DNA of 64,000 bases from Aeromicrobium flavum. GTDB lineage: Bacteria; Actinomycetota; Actinomycetes; Propionibacteriales; Nocardioidaceae. The translations under genes and the position numbers were made by a program. The number at the start of each line of letters is the position of its first letter. Positions within the stretch are counted from its first letter, which is position 1. The notes beneath the pieces were generated by a model that was not told where the DNA came from, did no database searches, and was given only the letters and a program-made list of their open reading frames with translations. Location: NCBI RefSeq assembly GCF_007992115.1, contig NZ_BJZQ01000008.1:62001-126000 (forward strand), in the 5' to 3' direction. Shown here piece after piece: positions 11,395 to 20,165 of this stretch.

Positions 11395-12072
11395 ATGGCT
11401 CGGGTCCTCGTGGTCGCAGACGAGATCTCGCCGGTGATCCACGACGCCGGCGTGCGTCGGCTGCGCCCCGACGTGGTCCTGGCCGCCGGCGACCTGCCGT
11501 GGGACTACCTGGAGTTCCTGTCCTCGATGCTCGACGTCCCGGTGGTGTTCGTGCCGGGCAACCACGATCCCGAGGTCGAGGCGCCGTTGTCGGGCTTCCG
11601 CGGCTGGTTGACCAGCAACGGGATGCCCCAGGAGGACCCGCGGCCGCTCGGCGGCACCAACGCGGACGAGTCGATCGTCGACGTCGCCGGGCTGCGCATC
11701 GCCGGCCTCGGCGGCAGCATCCGCTACAACGACGGCCCCAACCAGTACACCCAGGACGAGTTCGCCAAACGCGCCAGGCGCCTGCTCAAGGTGGCCGCCA
11801 AGCGTGGGGGAGGGGTCGACGTCCTGCTGACCCACTCGCCTCCACGCGGCCTCGGCGACGGCGACGACCCGCCGCACCACGGCTTCGAGGCGCTGCACGA
11901 GGTCCTCGAGACCCTGCAGCCGCGCTGGCACCTCCACGGCCACATCCACCCGTACGGCCAGGCCCAGCCCGACCGCATGATCGGGGACACCACGATCCGC
12001 AACGTCGTGCCCTACAAGCTGATGGAGATCGCGACGGCCCTCGACCCGGACCCGGTGGGCGGTCATGGCTGA
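11395..12072 (+). CDS. Metallophosphoesterase (calcineurin-like)
   Basis: A 225-residue cytoplasmic phosphoesterase with the two-metal signature: VVLAAGDLPWDYLE (GD motif), VPGNHDPEV (GNHD), LLTHSPPRG and the C-terminal HLHGHIHPYG (GHxH). The initial DxH motif is altered (VVADEISP), as in some compact members. No signal peptide is present. The substrate is unknown. TACGGT sits 6 nt before the ATG, suggesting a leaderless transcript, and a CRP-like palindrome lies just upstream. The 3' end overlaps the next gene by 8 bp, so the phosphoesterase and the ParB-like protein are probably made together. Confidence 0.9.
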   Translation: MARVLVVADEISPVIHDAGVRRLRPDVVLAAGDLPWDYLEFLSSMLDVPVVFVPGNHDPEVEAPLSGFRGWLTSNGMPQEDPRPLGGTNADESIVDVAGLRIAGLGGSIRYNDGPNQYTQDEFAKRARRLLKVAAKRGGGVDVLLTHSPPRGLGDGDDPPHHGFEALHEVLETLQPRWHLHGHIHPYGQAQPDRMIGDTTIRNVVPYKLMEIATALDPDPVGGHG

Positions 12073-12925
12073 TTCGGGATCCCCCCGGATCGACGCCGAG
12101 AGCGACTTCATGCGGGCTCGGCGCCTGCAGACGCTCTCCGCGCTCGCGGCCCGCCTGCGCGGCGAGGGCGGCGGCAGCACCCAGGCCCTCTCGTTCGACG
12201 AGGTCGTCGACGCGCTGGGCCGCCGCGGTGAGCGTCGCATCGGCCTGCACCTCATCCCGCTCGACGCGATCATCGGGTCGGTCGACAAGGTGCGCGACTT
12301 CGACCGCCGGTTCCGGCCCACGTCCGACAAGAGCCGGGCCCGCTGGGAGCGGATCGCGCGGGCCAGCCGCGTGGGCGAGGAGATCCCGCCCATCGACGTC
12401 TACAAGCTCGGCGACTACTACTTCGTGCGCGACGGGCACCACCGCGTCTCGGTGGCCCGCGCGCTGCGGCTGCGGCTCATCGAGGCCGAGGTCACCGAGG
12501 TGCAGACCCTCCTCGAGCCGCGCGACATCGGCCGCCGCGAGGATCTCGAGATCAAGCACTGGCGCAAGGTGTTCATCCAGCGGGTGCCGCTCACGCCGTC
12601 GGTGCGCGAGCGGGTGCGGGTGACGCGCCCCCACGCCTACGGGATGCTCGCCGAGATGGTCGAGGCCTGGGCGGCGCGCACGATGCAGTCCGAGGGCGAG
12701 CTGATGGACAAGAAGACCATGGCGCGCCGGTGGTACGACGAGGAGTTCCTGCCCGTCCTCGAGCTCGTCAACGAGGCGGGCCTCAAGGGCGAGGACGAGA
12801 CCGACGGCGACGCGTACATGCGCGTCTCGGGCGAGCGGTACCGCCTCATCCGCGAGCACGCGTGGAACCGCGAGATCATGCGCGACGTCGCCGCCGGCAA
12901 GCGGCGGCGACGCAAGCCGCGCTGA
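12065..12925 (+). CDS. ParB/sulfiredoxin-fold domain protein
   Basis: A 286-residue protein whose central part (residues ~55-150) has a ParB/sulfiredoxin-like fold, best seen in IPPIDVYKLGDYYFVRDGHHRVSVARAL; DGHHR corresponds to the GxHR nucleotide-binding motif of ParB N-terminal domains. There is no obvious helix-turn-helix or ParB C-terminal dimer domain, so chromosome segregation is unlikely. The C-terminal half is charged, contains MDKKTMARRWYDEEFLPVL and ends in a basic tail KRRRRKPR. The 8-bp overlap with the phosphoesterase gene suggests joint function, perhaps nucleotide-dependent; this is inference. Confidence 0.75.
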   Translation: MADSGSPRIDAESDFMRARRLQTLSALAARLRGEGGGSTQALSFDEVVDALGRRGERRIGLHLIPLDAIIGSVDKVRDFDRRFRPTSDKSRARWERIARASRVGEEIPPIDVYKLGDYYFVRDGHHRVSVARALRLRLIEAEVTEVQTLLEPRDIGRREDLEIKHWRKVFIQRVPLTPSVRERVRVTRPHAYGMLAEMVEAWAARTMQSEGELMDKKTMARRWYDEEFLPVLELVNEAGLKGEDETDGDAYMRVSGERYRLIREHAWNREIMRDVAAGKRRRRKPR

Positions 12926-12928
12926 CCG

Positions 12929-14098
12929 TCAGGACGTCCGGCTGATGTTCTCGCCGCTCTGGGCGTCGAAGATCTGGACCTTGGCGGTGTCGATGTAGAG
13001 CTCGGCGGTGTCGCCGGCCTTGACCCGCGACTCGGCGCTGAGGCGCGCGTTGATCTGCGTGCCCTCGCCCGTCATGTCCTGCCCGGTGTCCTTGGCCAGG
13101 TCCTCCAGGTCGGCGTTCGCGGCACCGCCCTGCACGGTGAAGTACGCGTAGACGTCCGAGCCCATCTGCTCGACCAGGTCGACCGTCACGCTCGTCCGGG
13201 CCCCGTGGGCGTCGTCAGCCATGAGCGACGCGTCCTCGAAGTGCTCGGGACGGATGCCGACGATCACCTCGCGGTTGGCGCTGCCGGACCGCAGGGCCTC
13301 GCGGGCCGTGTCGGGCACGGGCAGGTCGCCCAGCGGGGTGTCGAGCGTGTCGCCGTTGATCGTGCCGGGCACGAAGTTCATCGACGGGCTGCCGATGAAG
13401 CCGGCCACGAAGAGGTTGTTCGGGTGGTCGTACAGGTCGGTGGGGGAGCCCACCTGCTGGATCTTGCCGGCGCGCATCACGACGACGCGGTCGCCGAGGG
13501 TCATGGCCTCGGTCTGGTCGTGCGTGACGTAGACGGTGGTCGTGCCGAGGGTCTTCTGGATCCGCGCCACCTGCGTGCGCATCTGCACGCGCAGCTTCGC
13601 GTCGAGGTTCGACAGCGGCTCGTCCATGAGGAACGCCTTGGGGCTGCGGACGATCGCGCGACCCATCGCGACGCGCTGGCGCTGACCACCGGAGAGGTTC
13701 GAGGGCTTGCGGTCGAGGTGCGCCTCGAGCTCGAGCATCTTCGCGGCTTCCTGGACCTTCTGGTCGATCGTCGCCTTGTCGGTGCCGGCCAGCCGCAGCG
13801 GGAACGCCATGTTCTCGTAGACGGTCATGTGCGGGTACAGCGCATAGGACTGGAACACCATCGCGATGTCGCGGTCCTTCGGGGCCTTGTCGTTGACCAC
13901 CGAGCCGTCGATCCTCAGGTCGCCGGTGGTGATGTCCTCCAGCCCCGCGATCATGTTCAGGGTCGTCGACTTCCCGCAGCCGGACGGGCCCACGAGGATG
14001 ATGAACTCCCCGTCCTCGATGTGGAGGTTGAAGTCCTCCACCGCCACCGCGCCGTCGGGGTACCGCTTGACCACGTGGTCCAGAACGATTTCAGCCAT
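12929..14098 (-). CDS. Carbohydrate ABC transporter ATP-binding protein (MalK/UgpC/MsmK type)
   Basis: The 389-residue ATPase subunit of the sugar importer encoded just upstream. It carries Walker A GPSGCGKST, the Q-loop VFQSYALYPHMTV, the ABC signature NLSGGQRQRVAMGRAIV, Walker B AFLMDEPLSNLDAKLR and the switch histidine in YVTHDQTEAMTLGDR. Residues ~240-389 form the MalK-type OB-fold regulatory domain (VGIRPEHFED). MsmK/UgpC-type ATPases often energise more than one sugar importer. It is the last gene of the operon, 12 bp after the permease, with AAGGAACT upstream of its ATG. Confidence 0.95.
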   Translation of the reverse strand: MAEIVLDHVVKRYPDGAVAVEDFNLHIEDGEFIILVGPSGCGKSTTLNMIAGLEDITTGDLRIDGSVVNDKAPKDRDIAMVFQSYALYPHMTVYENMAFPLRLAGTDKATIDQKVQEAAKMLELEAHLDRKPSNLSGGQRQRVAMGRAIVRSPKAFLMDEPLSNLDAKLRVQMRTQVARIQKTLGTTTVYVTHDQTEAMTLGDRVVVMRAGKIQQVGSPTDLYDHPNNLFVAGFIGSPSMNFVPGTINGDTLDTPLGDLPVPDTAREALRSGSANREVIVGIRPEHFEDASLMADDAHGARTSVTVDLVEQMGSDVYAYFTVQGGAANADLEDLAKDTGQDMTGEGTQINARLSAESRVKAGDTAELYIDTAKVQIFDAQSGENISRTS

Positions 14099-14110
14099 GA
14101 TGAGTTCCTT

Positions 14111-14950
14111 TCAGCCCTTGACGGCGCCGCTGGTGAGGCCGGCAACGATCCGGCGCTGGAAGAAGAGGACGAAGATGACGATCGGGATGGTGATGACCAC
14201 CGCGGCGGCGGCCACCGTCTGGGTCGGTTTCTCGAACGTCGTGGCGCCGGTGAAGTAGCTCAGGGCGGCGGGCACGGTGCGGGAGCGCTCACTGGAGGTC
14301 AGCGACAGCGCGAAGAGGAAGTCGTTCCAGCAGGTGATGAAGACCAGGATGGCCGTGGTGAACACGCCCGGCATGGCCAGCGGGGCGATGACCTTGCGGA
14401 ACGCCTGGTACGGCGTGGCGCCGTCCATCTTGGCGGCCTTCTCGAGCTCCCACGGGATCTCGCGGAAGAAGGCGCTCAGGGTGTAGATCGCCAGCGGCAG
14501 CGCGAAGGTGATGTACGGGATGATCAGGCCGAGCCAGGTGTCGAACAGGCCGATCCCGGTGAGGATCTTGAACAGCGGCGTGACCAGGGCGATCTGCGGA
14601 AACATGGCGATCATCAGCGAGACGCCGACCACGAGCGACTTGCCCGGGAAGTCCAGGCGGGCCACCGCGTACGCGGCCATGGTGCCCACGATCAGCGCGA
14701 TGAACGTCGCGATCAGGCAGATGCCGATCGAGTTGATCAGGGCCCGGGTGAAGCTGTCGTTGGCGAAGATCGCCTCGTAGTGCTCGCTGGTGACCTTGGT
14801 GGGCAGGAACGAGCCGTCGTTGAGGGTCGCGTCCGGCTTGAGAGACAGCGAGATGATCCACACCACCGGGATGAACGCGTACAGCAGGACGATCGCGTTC
14901 ACCACCCACCAGATCGACTTGGTCTTCGTCGTCTCCGTCGTGGTGCTCAT
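14111..14950 (-). CDS. Carbohydrate ABC transporter permease (MalG type)
   Basis: A 279-residue inner-membrane permease with six predicted helices. The EAA loop, which contacts the ATPase, is [19 protein letters not shown] followed by APLAMPG. The C-terminus [15 protein letters not shown] is the standard ending of MalG/ThuG-type subunits. The ATG at 14950 begins [17 protein letters not shown]; the much longer open frame upstream is only the shadow of the neighbouring permease. It follows the other permease by 2 bp, so the two subunits are translated together. Confidence 0.95.
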   Translation of the reverse strand: MSTTTETTKTKSIWWVVNAIVLLYAFIPVVWIISLSLKPDATLNDGSFLPTKVTSEHYEAIFANDSFTRALINSIGICLIATFIALIVGTMAAYAVARLDFPGKSLVVGVSLMIAMFPQIALVTPLFKILTGIGLFDTWLGLIIPYITFALPLAIYTLSAFFREIPWELEKAAKMDGATPYQAFRKVIAPLAMPGVFTTAILVFITCWNDFLFALSLTSSERSRTVPAALSYFTGATTFEKPTQTVAAAAVVITIPIVIFVLFFQRRIVAGLTSGAVKG

Positions 14951-14952
14951 CG

Positions 14953-15888
14953 TCACCGCCTCCCTTCGTCGGAGCCCGGAGCCGCGGCCCCGAACAGCTT
15001 GATGAAGATGAACGCGATGATCGCGATCGCCAGGAAGATCAGCACCGACATCGTCGAGCCGATGCCGAGGTTGAGGCCTCGCATCAGGTTGTTGTAGGCG
15101 ACGATCGAGACGCTGGACGTCTCGTTGGCGCCGCTGGTCAGCACGTAGATGTTGTCGAAGACGCGGAAGGCGTCGAGGGTGCGGAACAGGACGGCGACCA
15201 GGATCGACGGCTTGATCAGCGGGACGGTGACCTTCCAGAACCGCTGCCACGCCGACGCGCCGTCGATGGAGGCGGCCTTCAGCAGGTCCTCGGGCACGAG
15301 CGCGAGTCCGGCCATCAGCAGCAGCGCCATGAACGGGATGGTCTTCCAGACCTCGGCCAGCACGATGATCCAGAAGGAGCTCCACTGCCCGGTCAGCGGT
15401 GCACTGTCGCCGGCCAGCCAGCCGATGCCTTGGCTCCAGGCGAAGCGCCAGCTGAAGGCGGCGACCACGGTGACGATCGCGTACGGCACGAGGGCCGAGG
15501 TGCGGACCAGGCCGCGACCGACGATGGTGCGGTGCATCACGATCGCCAGCGCCATGCCGAGGATGAGCTCGAAGACGACGCTCACGACGGTCAGCAGCAG
15601 GGTGAACCCGAAGGCCTTCCACCAGATGTCGCTGGACAGGACCGTGATGTAGTTGTCCAGGCCGACGAACTCGTTGTCGTCGGGCGTGCGCAGGTCGGCA
15701 CGGAAGAACGACAGCCACAGGGCGTAGCCGATCGGGTAGGCCGTGACGGCCACCATCAAGATGGCGGCGGGTGCGACCAGCATCAGGCCCAGGCGGCGCT
15801 CGGCCTTCTTGCCCTCGCTGTGCCGCTGGCGGGCGATCGCGGCGCTTTCGTCCTCCGTGCGCTCGTCGACGGGAGCGGTGACGCTCAT
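14953..15888 (-). CDS. Carbohydrate ABC transporter permease (MalF type)
   Basis: A 311-residue permease, the MalF-type partner of the downstream gene. A charged cytoplasmic N-terminus (~30 residues) precedes helix 1 ([20 protein letters not shown]); the EAA loop is [19 protein letters not shown] followed by VPLIKPS. It overlaps the end of the binding-protein gene by 4 bp (15885-15888), which indicates translational coupling within one sugar-uptake operon. With the adjoining alpha-glucosidase, an alpha-glucoside such as trehalose, maltose or sucrose is the likely substrate (inference). Confidence 0.95.
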   Translation of the reverse strand: MSVTAPVDERTEDESAAIARQRHSEGKKAERRLGLMLVAPAAILMVAVTAYPIGYALWLSFFRADLRTPDDNEFVGLDNYITVLSSDIWWKAFGFTLLLTVVSVVFELILGMALAIVMHRTIVGRGLVRTSALVPYAIVTVVAAFSWRFAWSQGIGWLAGDSAPLTGQWSSFWIIVLAEVWKTIPFMALLLMAGLALVPEDLLKAASIDGASAWQRFWKVTVPLIKPSILVAVLFRTLDAFRVFDNIYVLTSGANETSSVSIVAYNNLMRGLNLGIGSTMSVLIFLAIAIIAFIFIKLFGAAAPGSDEGRR

Positions 15889-17177
15889 GGCAGGATCCCC
15901 TTCCCCTCGATGGCGTCGTTGATGGCGCCCTCCAACTCCTTGGTCGTCGCCTCGGGATCGATGCTCGTGGGCGGCGAGAGCGTCGACGAGATGATCGTCG
16001 AGATGTTCTGGTAGACCGGCGAGATCGGTCGCGAGCTGGCGGCCTCGAGGGACTCCAGCAGGACCGGGCCCTGCGGGTAGACCTTCTTGAACTCCGGCTC
16101 GTCGAAGACCGTCTCGTTGACCGGCGGCTCACCGGCGGTGATCGCGTGCTTGAGCTGGTTCTCGGGGGAGCGCAGGCACATGGCCGCGTCGAACGCCTCC
16201 TCCGGGTGCTCGCTGAACTTGCTGATCGCGAAGTTCATGCCGCCGACCGTGACCTTCGACGGTTGACCCTCGACCGCGCTCGGGAACGTGGCGAAGCCGA
16301 GGTCGTCGGCGATGTCGGGGGCCGCCTCGCGCATCGCACTGCCGACGTAGGGCCAGTTGAGGCTGAAGGCCGACTCGCCGTTCTGCAGCTGCGCGAAGAC
16401 CTCGGGCTCCTGGGAGTTCGAGAGCGAGCGGCTGGCCAACCCGGACTCGGCGAGGCGGCTCAGCAGGCCGAGGGCCTCGGTGGTCTTGTCGTCGATCGTG
16501 GACTTGGTGCTGTCGTCGTTGACGATGGTGCCGCCGAAGGAGGACAGGATCGTGTTGAAGCCGACCACCAGGCCCTCGTAGCGGGCTCCGGTGAACCCGA
16601 TCTGGTACGGGTCGCCGTCGGCCTTGAGCTTCTCGGCCATGTCGAACATCTCGTCCCACGTGGCGGGCGGCTTGCCGTTGCCGGCCTTCTCGACCAGGGA
16701 CTTGCGGTACCAGAGGATCTGGGCGTTGGTGTGCTTCGGGATGCCGTAGAGCTTGTCCTTCCACGTCGCCGTCTCCAGCGGGACCGCGAGCGTGTCCTCC
16801 GACGCGGCGGCGGCCTGCTCCTCGGTCAGCGGCAGGATCCAGCCCGCCTCGGCGAACTCGGCCGTCCAGACGACGTCCATGCCGAGCAGGTCCATGCCCT
16901 CGTCGCCGGCGGCGAGGCGGCGGACCAGCTGCTCGCGCTGACCGTCCGCGTCGCTCGGCACGAGGTTGCCCTCGATGCGGTAGGCGCCGTCGGCCTGTTC
17001 GTTGCAGCCGTCGATCAGGTCCTGGAAGCCGGTGGCGGACGCGCCGCCGAACAGGTTGATGACCGGTGTACCGCCTTCGTCGCCTCCGCCGCAGGCGGCC
17101 AGCGACAGCAGCAGCGTCGCGGCAGCGGCCAAGCCGACTCCTCGGCGGGACATCCTCGTTCGCGTCGTCACGTGCAC
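15885..17177 (-). CDS. Extracellular sugar-binding lipoprotein of ABC transporter
   Basis: The substrate-binding subunit, ~430 residues, with a lipoprotein signal: basic start, hydrophobic [12 protein letters not shown] and lipobox LAAC followed by GGG, so it is anchored outside the membrane. The mature part is a type-1 extracellular solute-binding protein of the maltose/alpha-glucoside class ([50 protein letters not shown]). Candidate starts are GTG 17180, 17177 and 17171 and ATG 17153; 17177 has GGAAGG 7 nt upstream and was chosen. The gene heads the operon, and a perfect CRP-type palindrome lies 45 bp upstream. Confidence 0.93.
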   Translation of the reverse strand: MHVTTRTRMSRRGVGLAAAATLLLSLAACGGGDEGGTPVINLFGGASATGFQDLIDGCNEQADGAYRIEGNLVPSDADGQREQLVRRLAAGDEGMDLLGMDVVWTAEFAEAGWILPLTEEQAAAASEDTLAVPLETATWKDKLYGIPKHTNAQILWYRKSLVEKAGNGKPPATWDEMFDMAEKLKADGDPYQIGFTGARYEGLVVGFNTILSSFGGTIVNDDSTKSTIDDKTTEALGLLSRLAESGLASRSLSNSQEPEVFAQLQNGESAFSLNWPYVGSAMREAAPDIADDLGFATFPSAVEGQPSKVTVGGMNFAISKFSEHPEEAFDAAMCLRSPENQLKHAITAGEPPVNETVFDEPEFKKVYPQGPVLLESLEAASSRPISPVYQNISTIISSTLSPPTSIDPEATTKELEGAINDAIEGKGILP

Positions 17178-17221
17178 CACCCGACCTTCCCCCGAGAGTC
17201 TGCGGCGTGCGACCTGTGGAA

Positions 17222-17239
17222 ATGTGACGCCGCTCACAT
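17222..17239. promoter_or_regulatory. CRP-type palindrome upstream of the alpha-glucoside operon
   Basis: ATGTGA-CGCCGC-TCACAT is a perfect inverted repeat with 6-bp arms and matches the TGTGA-N6-TCACA consensus of CRP-family regulators. It sits between the binding-protein gene and the end of the alpha-glucosidase gene, the expected place for catabolite control of sugar uptake. Regulation itself is inference. Confidence 0.65.
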
Positions 17240-17290
17240 GAAACTACGGCGGGCGGAAGAAACCCGCAAGTCCCGGGGAAGGACGGTGGC

Positions 17291-18967
17291 TCAGCCGGGA
17301 GCGACCCAGGCCGTCGTGTCGGTCGGCAGGCGATGCCCGTCGAGCGACCCGCTGACCACCAGGAGCTCGCCGTGGGGCAGGTCGATCGACGTGTCCCCGA
17401 AGTTGGTGACGACCTGCACCCGACGCCCACCGTCGGCGGTGATCGTGAAGGCGAGGACGTCCTCGCCGAGGTCCTGCCAGTGCAGCTCGCCGCAGCCCAG
17501 GCCGTACCGCCGCCGCGTGGCCAGCACCCGGCGGTAGAACTCCAGGGTGCTGCCGGCCACCCCGTCCTGGCGGTTGGGGGCCAGGTCGCCGTAGACCTCG
17601 GGCTGGGGCAGCCAGCTCTTGCCGGTGGTGTTGAAGCCGAAGGCGGGCTGGTCGGCGTGCCACGGCACCGGCACGCGGCAGCCGTCGCGGCCCACGTCCT
17701 CGCCGTGGGTGCGCGCGAACGTGGGGTCCTGGCGCACGTCGTCGGGGAGGGTCGTCGCCTCGGGCAGACCCAGCTCCTCGCCCTGGTAGAGGTAGGCCGA
17801 GCCCGGCAGCGCGAGCATCACGGCCGTGGCGGCACGGGCGCGGCGCAGGCCCACGGTGGCGTCGGGCTGAGGGTCGTCGGGGCCGATGCCCAGGATGCGG
17901 GTCGGCCTGTCGATGTCGTACGACAGCCGCGAGGCGTGCCGGGGGACGTCGTGGTTCGACAGCACCCAGGTCTGCGGCGCACCGACGGCGGCGGTCGCCG
18001 CGAGCGCGTTGGTGATCGACTCGCGCTGGTGCCGCTGCGTCCACGGCGTCATGAGGTAGCCGAAGTTGAACGACTGGTGCAGCTCGTCGGGGCGCACGTA
18101 CTTCGCCAGGGAGTCGTCGGGGACGACCCACGCCTCGGCCACGAGGATCCGGTCGGCGTCCTCGCCCTCGACGCGGTACTCGTCGACGAGGCGGCGCCAG
18201 TCGCGGTAGACCTCGTGCACCTCGGGCTTGTCCCACATGGGCTGCACGGAGGTGGCGTGGGTGGCGATGTCGTACTCGGCGGGGGCGTCGGGTAGGCCGG
18301 CCTCCTTGTGCAGGCCGTGCGCCACGTCGATCCGGAAGCCGTCGACGCCGCGGTCGAGCCAGAACCGCAGGATCGAGCGGAACTCCTCCTGCACCTCGGG
18401 GTTGTTCCAGTCGAAGTCTGGCTGCGTCGGGTCGAACAGGTGCAGGTACCACTGGCCGGGCGTGCCGTCGGCCTTCTCGGTGCGGGTCCACGCCGGGCCG
18501 CCGAAGGTGCTCTGCCAGTTGTTGGGCGGGAACTCGCCGTCGTCGCCGCGGCCGTCGCGGAAGATGTACCGCGCGCGCTCGGGGCTGCCGGGCTCCGCGT
18601 CCAGCGCGGCCCGGAACCACGCGTGCTCGCTGGAGGAGTGGTTGGGCACGAGGTCGACGATGACGCGCAGGCCCAGCTCGTGGGCGCGGTCGGTCAGCGC
18701 GTCGAAGTCGGCCAGCGTGCCGAACAGCGGATCCACGTTGCGGTAGTCGGCGACGTCGTAGCCCGCGTCGTTCTGCGGACTCGTGTAGAACGGCGACAGC
18801 CACACCGCGTCGACGCCCAGCGCGGCCAGGTGGTCGAGGTGGGACGTGATGCCCGGCAGGTCGCCGATCCCGTCGCCGTCGGAGTCCGCCCAGGACCGCG
18901 GATAGACCTGGTAGATCACGGCGTCACGCCACCAGGCGTCCGGCAGGGGGCGGGTGCTGTCGACCAT
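17291..18967 (-). CDS. GH13 alpha-glucosidase
   Basis: A 558-residue cytoplasmic glycoside hydrolase of family 13, oligo-1,6-glucosidase/alpha-glucosidase group. Conserved regions are visible in order: the start WWRDAVIYQVYPRSWADS, region I DLVPNHSS, region II DGFRIDVAHG with the nucleophile Asp, region III VAEAW with the acid/base Glu, and region IV VLSNHDVPRH. There is no signal peptide, so it acts on sugar already imported. The ABC importer operon follows on the same strand, which suggests uptake and then hydrolysis of an alpha-glucoside. Linkage preference cannot be set from sequence. GAGGAG precedes the ATG at 18967. Confidence 0.95.
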   Translation of the reverse strand: MVDSTRPLPDAWWRDAVIYQVYPRSWADSDGDGIGDLPGITSHLDHLAALGVDAVWLSPFYTSPQNDAGYDVADYRNVDPLFGTLADFDALTDRAHELGLRVIVDLVPNHSSSEHAWFRAALDAEPGSPERARYIFRDGRGDDGEFPPNNWQSTFGGPAWTRTEKADGTPGQWYLHLFDPTQPDFDWNNPEVQEEFRSILRFWLDRGVDGFRIDVAHGLHKEAGLPDAPAEYDIATHATSVQPMWDKPEVHEVYRDWRRLVDEYRVEGEDADRILVAEAWVVPDDSLAKYVRPDELHQSFNFGYLMTPWTQRHQRESITNALAATAAVGAPQTWVLSNHDVPRHASRLSYDIDRPTRILGIGPDDPQPDATVGLRRARAATAVMLALPGSAYLYQGEELGLPEATTLPDDVRQDPTFARTHGEDVGRDGCRVPVPWHADQPAFGFNTTGKSWLPQPEVYGDLAPNRQDGVAGSTLEFYRRVLATRRRYGLGCGELHWQDLGEDVLAFTITADGGRRVQVVTNFGDTSIDLPHGELLVVSGSLDGHRLPTDTTAWVAPG

Positions 18968-19005
18968 GGGAACTCCTCGAACAGCGCGCGGGATAGGTTG
19001 TGCTC

Positions 19006-19413
19006 ATGACGCAGCGCACGCTTGTTCTCATCAAACCCGATGCCGTCGCGCGCGGCTTGGTGGGGGCGGTGACGTCGCGCTACGAGGCCAAGGGCCTGCG
19101 CATCGTCGCGATGCAGCACCGCGCGATCGACGCCGAGATGGCCGACGCGCACTACGCCGAGCACGTCGAGCAGCCGTGGTACCCGCCGCTGCGCGAGTTC
19201 GCGACGTCCGGCCCGCTGGTCGCGATGGTGCTCGAGGGCGACGAGGCCATCGACGTCGTCCGCGCCCTGAACGGCGCCACCGACGGCCGGAAGGCCGCAC
19301 CCGGCACGATCCGCGGCGACCTGTCGCTGTCGAACCGCGAGAACCTCGTGCACGCCTCGGACTCCGAGGAGTCCGCGGCGCGCGAGATGAACCTCTGGTT
19401 CCCGGGACTGTGA
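19006..19413 (+). CDS. ndk: Nucleoside diphosphate kinase
   Basis: Transfers the gamma-phosphate of ATP to nucleoside diphosphates through a phosphohistidine. The 135-residue length is normal. Motifs: TLVLIKPDAVARG at the start, GTIRGDL, and the active-site histidine in NLVHASDSEESA (usually NxxHGSDS; here Ala replaces Gly). The ATG at 19006 was chosen over an in-frame GTG at 19000; TAGGTT lies 6 nt upstream with no Shine-Dalgarno sequence, so the mRNA is probably leaderless. It is divergent from the alpha-glucosidase gene and followed 4 bp later by a BKACE-family gene. Confidence 0.97.
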   Translation: MTQRTLVLIKPDAVARGLVGAVTSRYEAKGLRIVAMQHRAIDAEMADAHYAEHVEQPWYPPLREFATSGPLVAMVLEGDEAIDVVRALNGATDGRKAAPGTIRGDLSLSNRENLVHASDSEESAAREMNLWFPGL

Positions 19414-19417
19414 CCCC

Positions 19418-20158
19418 ATGGGCGGGCCGATCACGATCCAGGCCTGCCTGAACGGCGCGCGGCCGCCGGCCGCGCACCCGGCCCTGCCGGTGACCCCCGA
19501 GCAGATCGCCGACGACGTCGCCGCGGTCGTGGCGGCCGGTGCCGACTGCGTGCACCTGCACCCGAAGGGCGACGACGGGCTCGACACGCTCGCTCCCGAC
19601 TTCGTCGACGCCCTCATCGCCGCGGTGCACGTCGCCGCGCCTGCCCTGCCCATCAGCGTCACGACGGGGGAGTGGGCGCTGCCCGACCCGACCGAGCGCG
19701 TGGCCGCGATCCGCGCGTGGGGACTGGTCCCGCACCTGGCGTCGGTCAACTGGCACGAGGCCGGCTCGGCCGCGGTCGTGGAGGCGCTCTTCGAGCAGAG
19801 CGTCGGCATCGAGGCCGGGCTGTGGTCGCTCGACGACGTCCGCGACTGGGCCGAGTCGCCCGTCCGCGACTCGGTGACGCGGGTGCTGCTCGAGCTCCCC
19901 GACCGCATCGGCGAGGAGCAGGTCACCGTGCTGGGCGAGGAGATGGTCCGGGCGGTGCGCGCGCAGGCTCCGGACGTCCAGATCCTCCTGCACGGCGAGG
20001 GGGAGTCGGCGTGGCCGGCGCTGCGCCTGGCGGTGCGACTGGGCCTCGAGACCCGGATCGGGCTGGAGGACACCGTGCACCTGCCCGACGGAAGCATGGC
20101 GCCCGACAACGCGTCGCTCGTCCGGGCCGCGCGCGACCTGGCCGCCCGCCTGGGCTGA
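19418..20158 (+). CDS. 3-keto-5-aminohexanoate cleavage (BKACE, DUF849) family protein
   Basis: A 246-residue TIM-barrel protein of the BKACE family, zinc enzymes that condense beta-keto acids with acetyl-CoA. Seen: ITIQACLNGARPP at strand 1, the zinc ligands in CVHLHPK (HxH), ISVTTGEW, and TRIGLEDT near the end, which in the family carries catalytic Arg and Glu. It is shorter than the usual 270-310 residues, a feature of an actinobacterial subgroup whose substrate is not known to me. It starts 4 bp after the ndk stop, so the two are probably co-transcribed. There is no lysine-fermentation context. Confidence 0.85.
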   Translation: MGGPITIQACLNGARPPAAHPALPVTPEQIADDVAAVVAAGADCVHLHPKGDDGLDTLAPDFVDALIAAVHVAAPALPISVTTGEWALPDPTERVAAIRAWGLVPHLASVNWHEAGSAAVVEALFEQSVGIEAGLWSLDDVRDWAESPVRDSVTRVLLELPDRIGEEQVTVLGEEMVRAVRAQAPDVQILLHGEGESAWPALRLAVRLGLETRIGLEDTVHLPDGSMAPDNASLVRAARDLAARLG

Positions 20159-20165
20159 GCGGACC

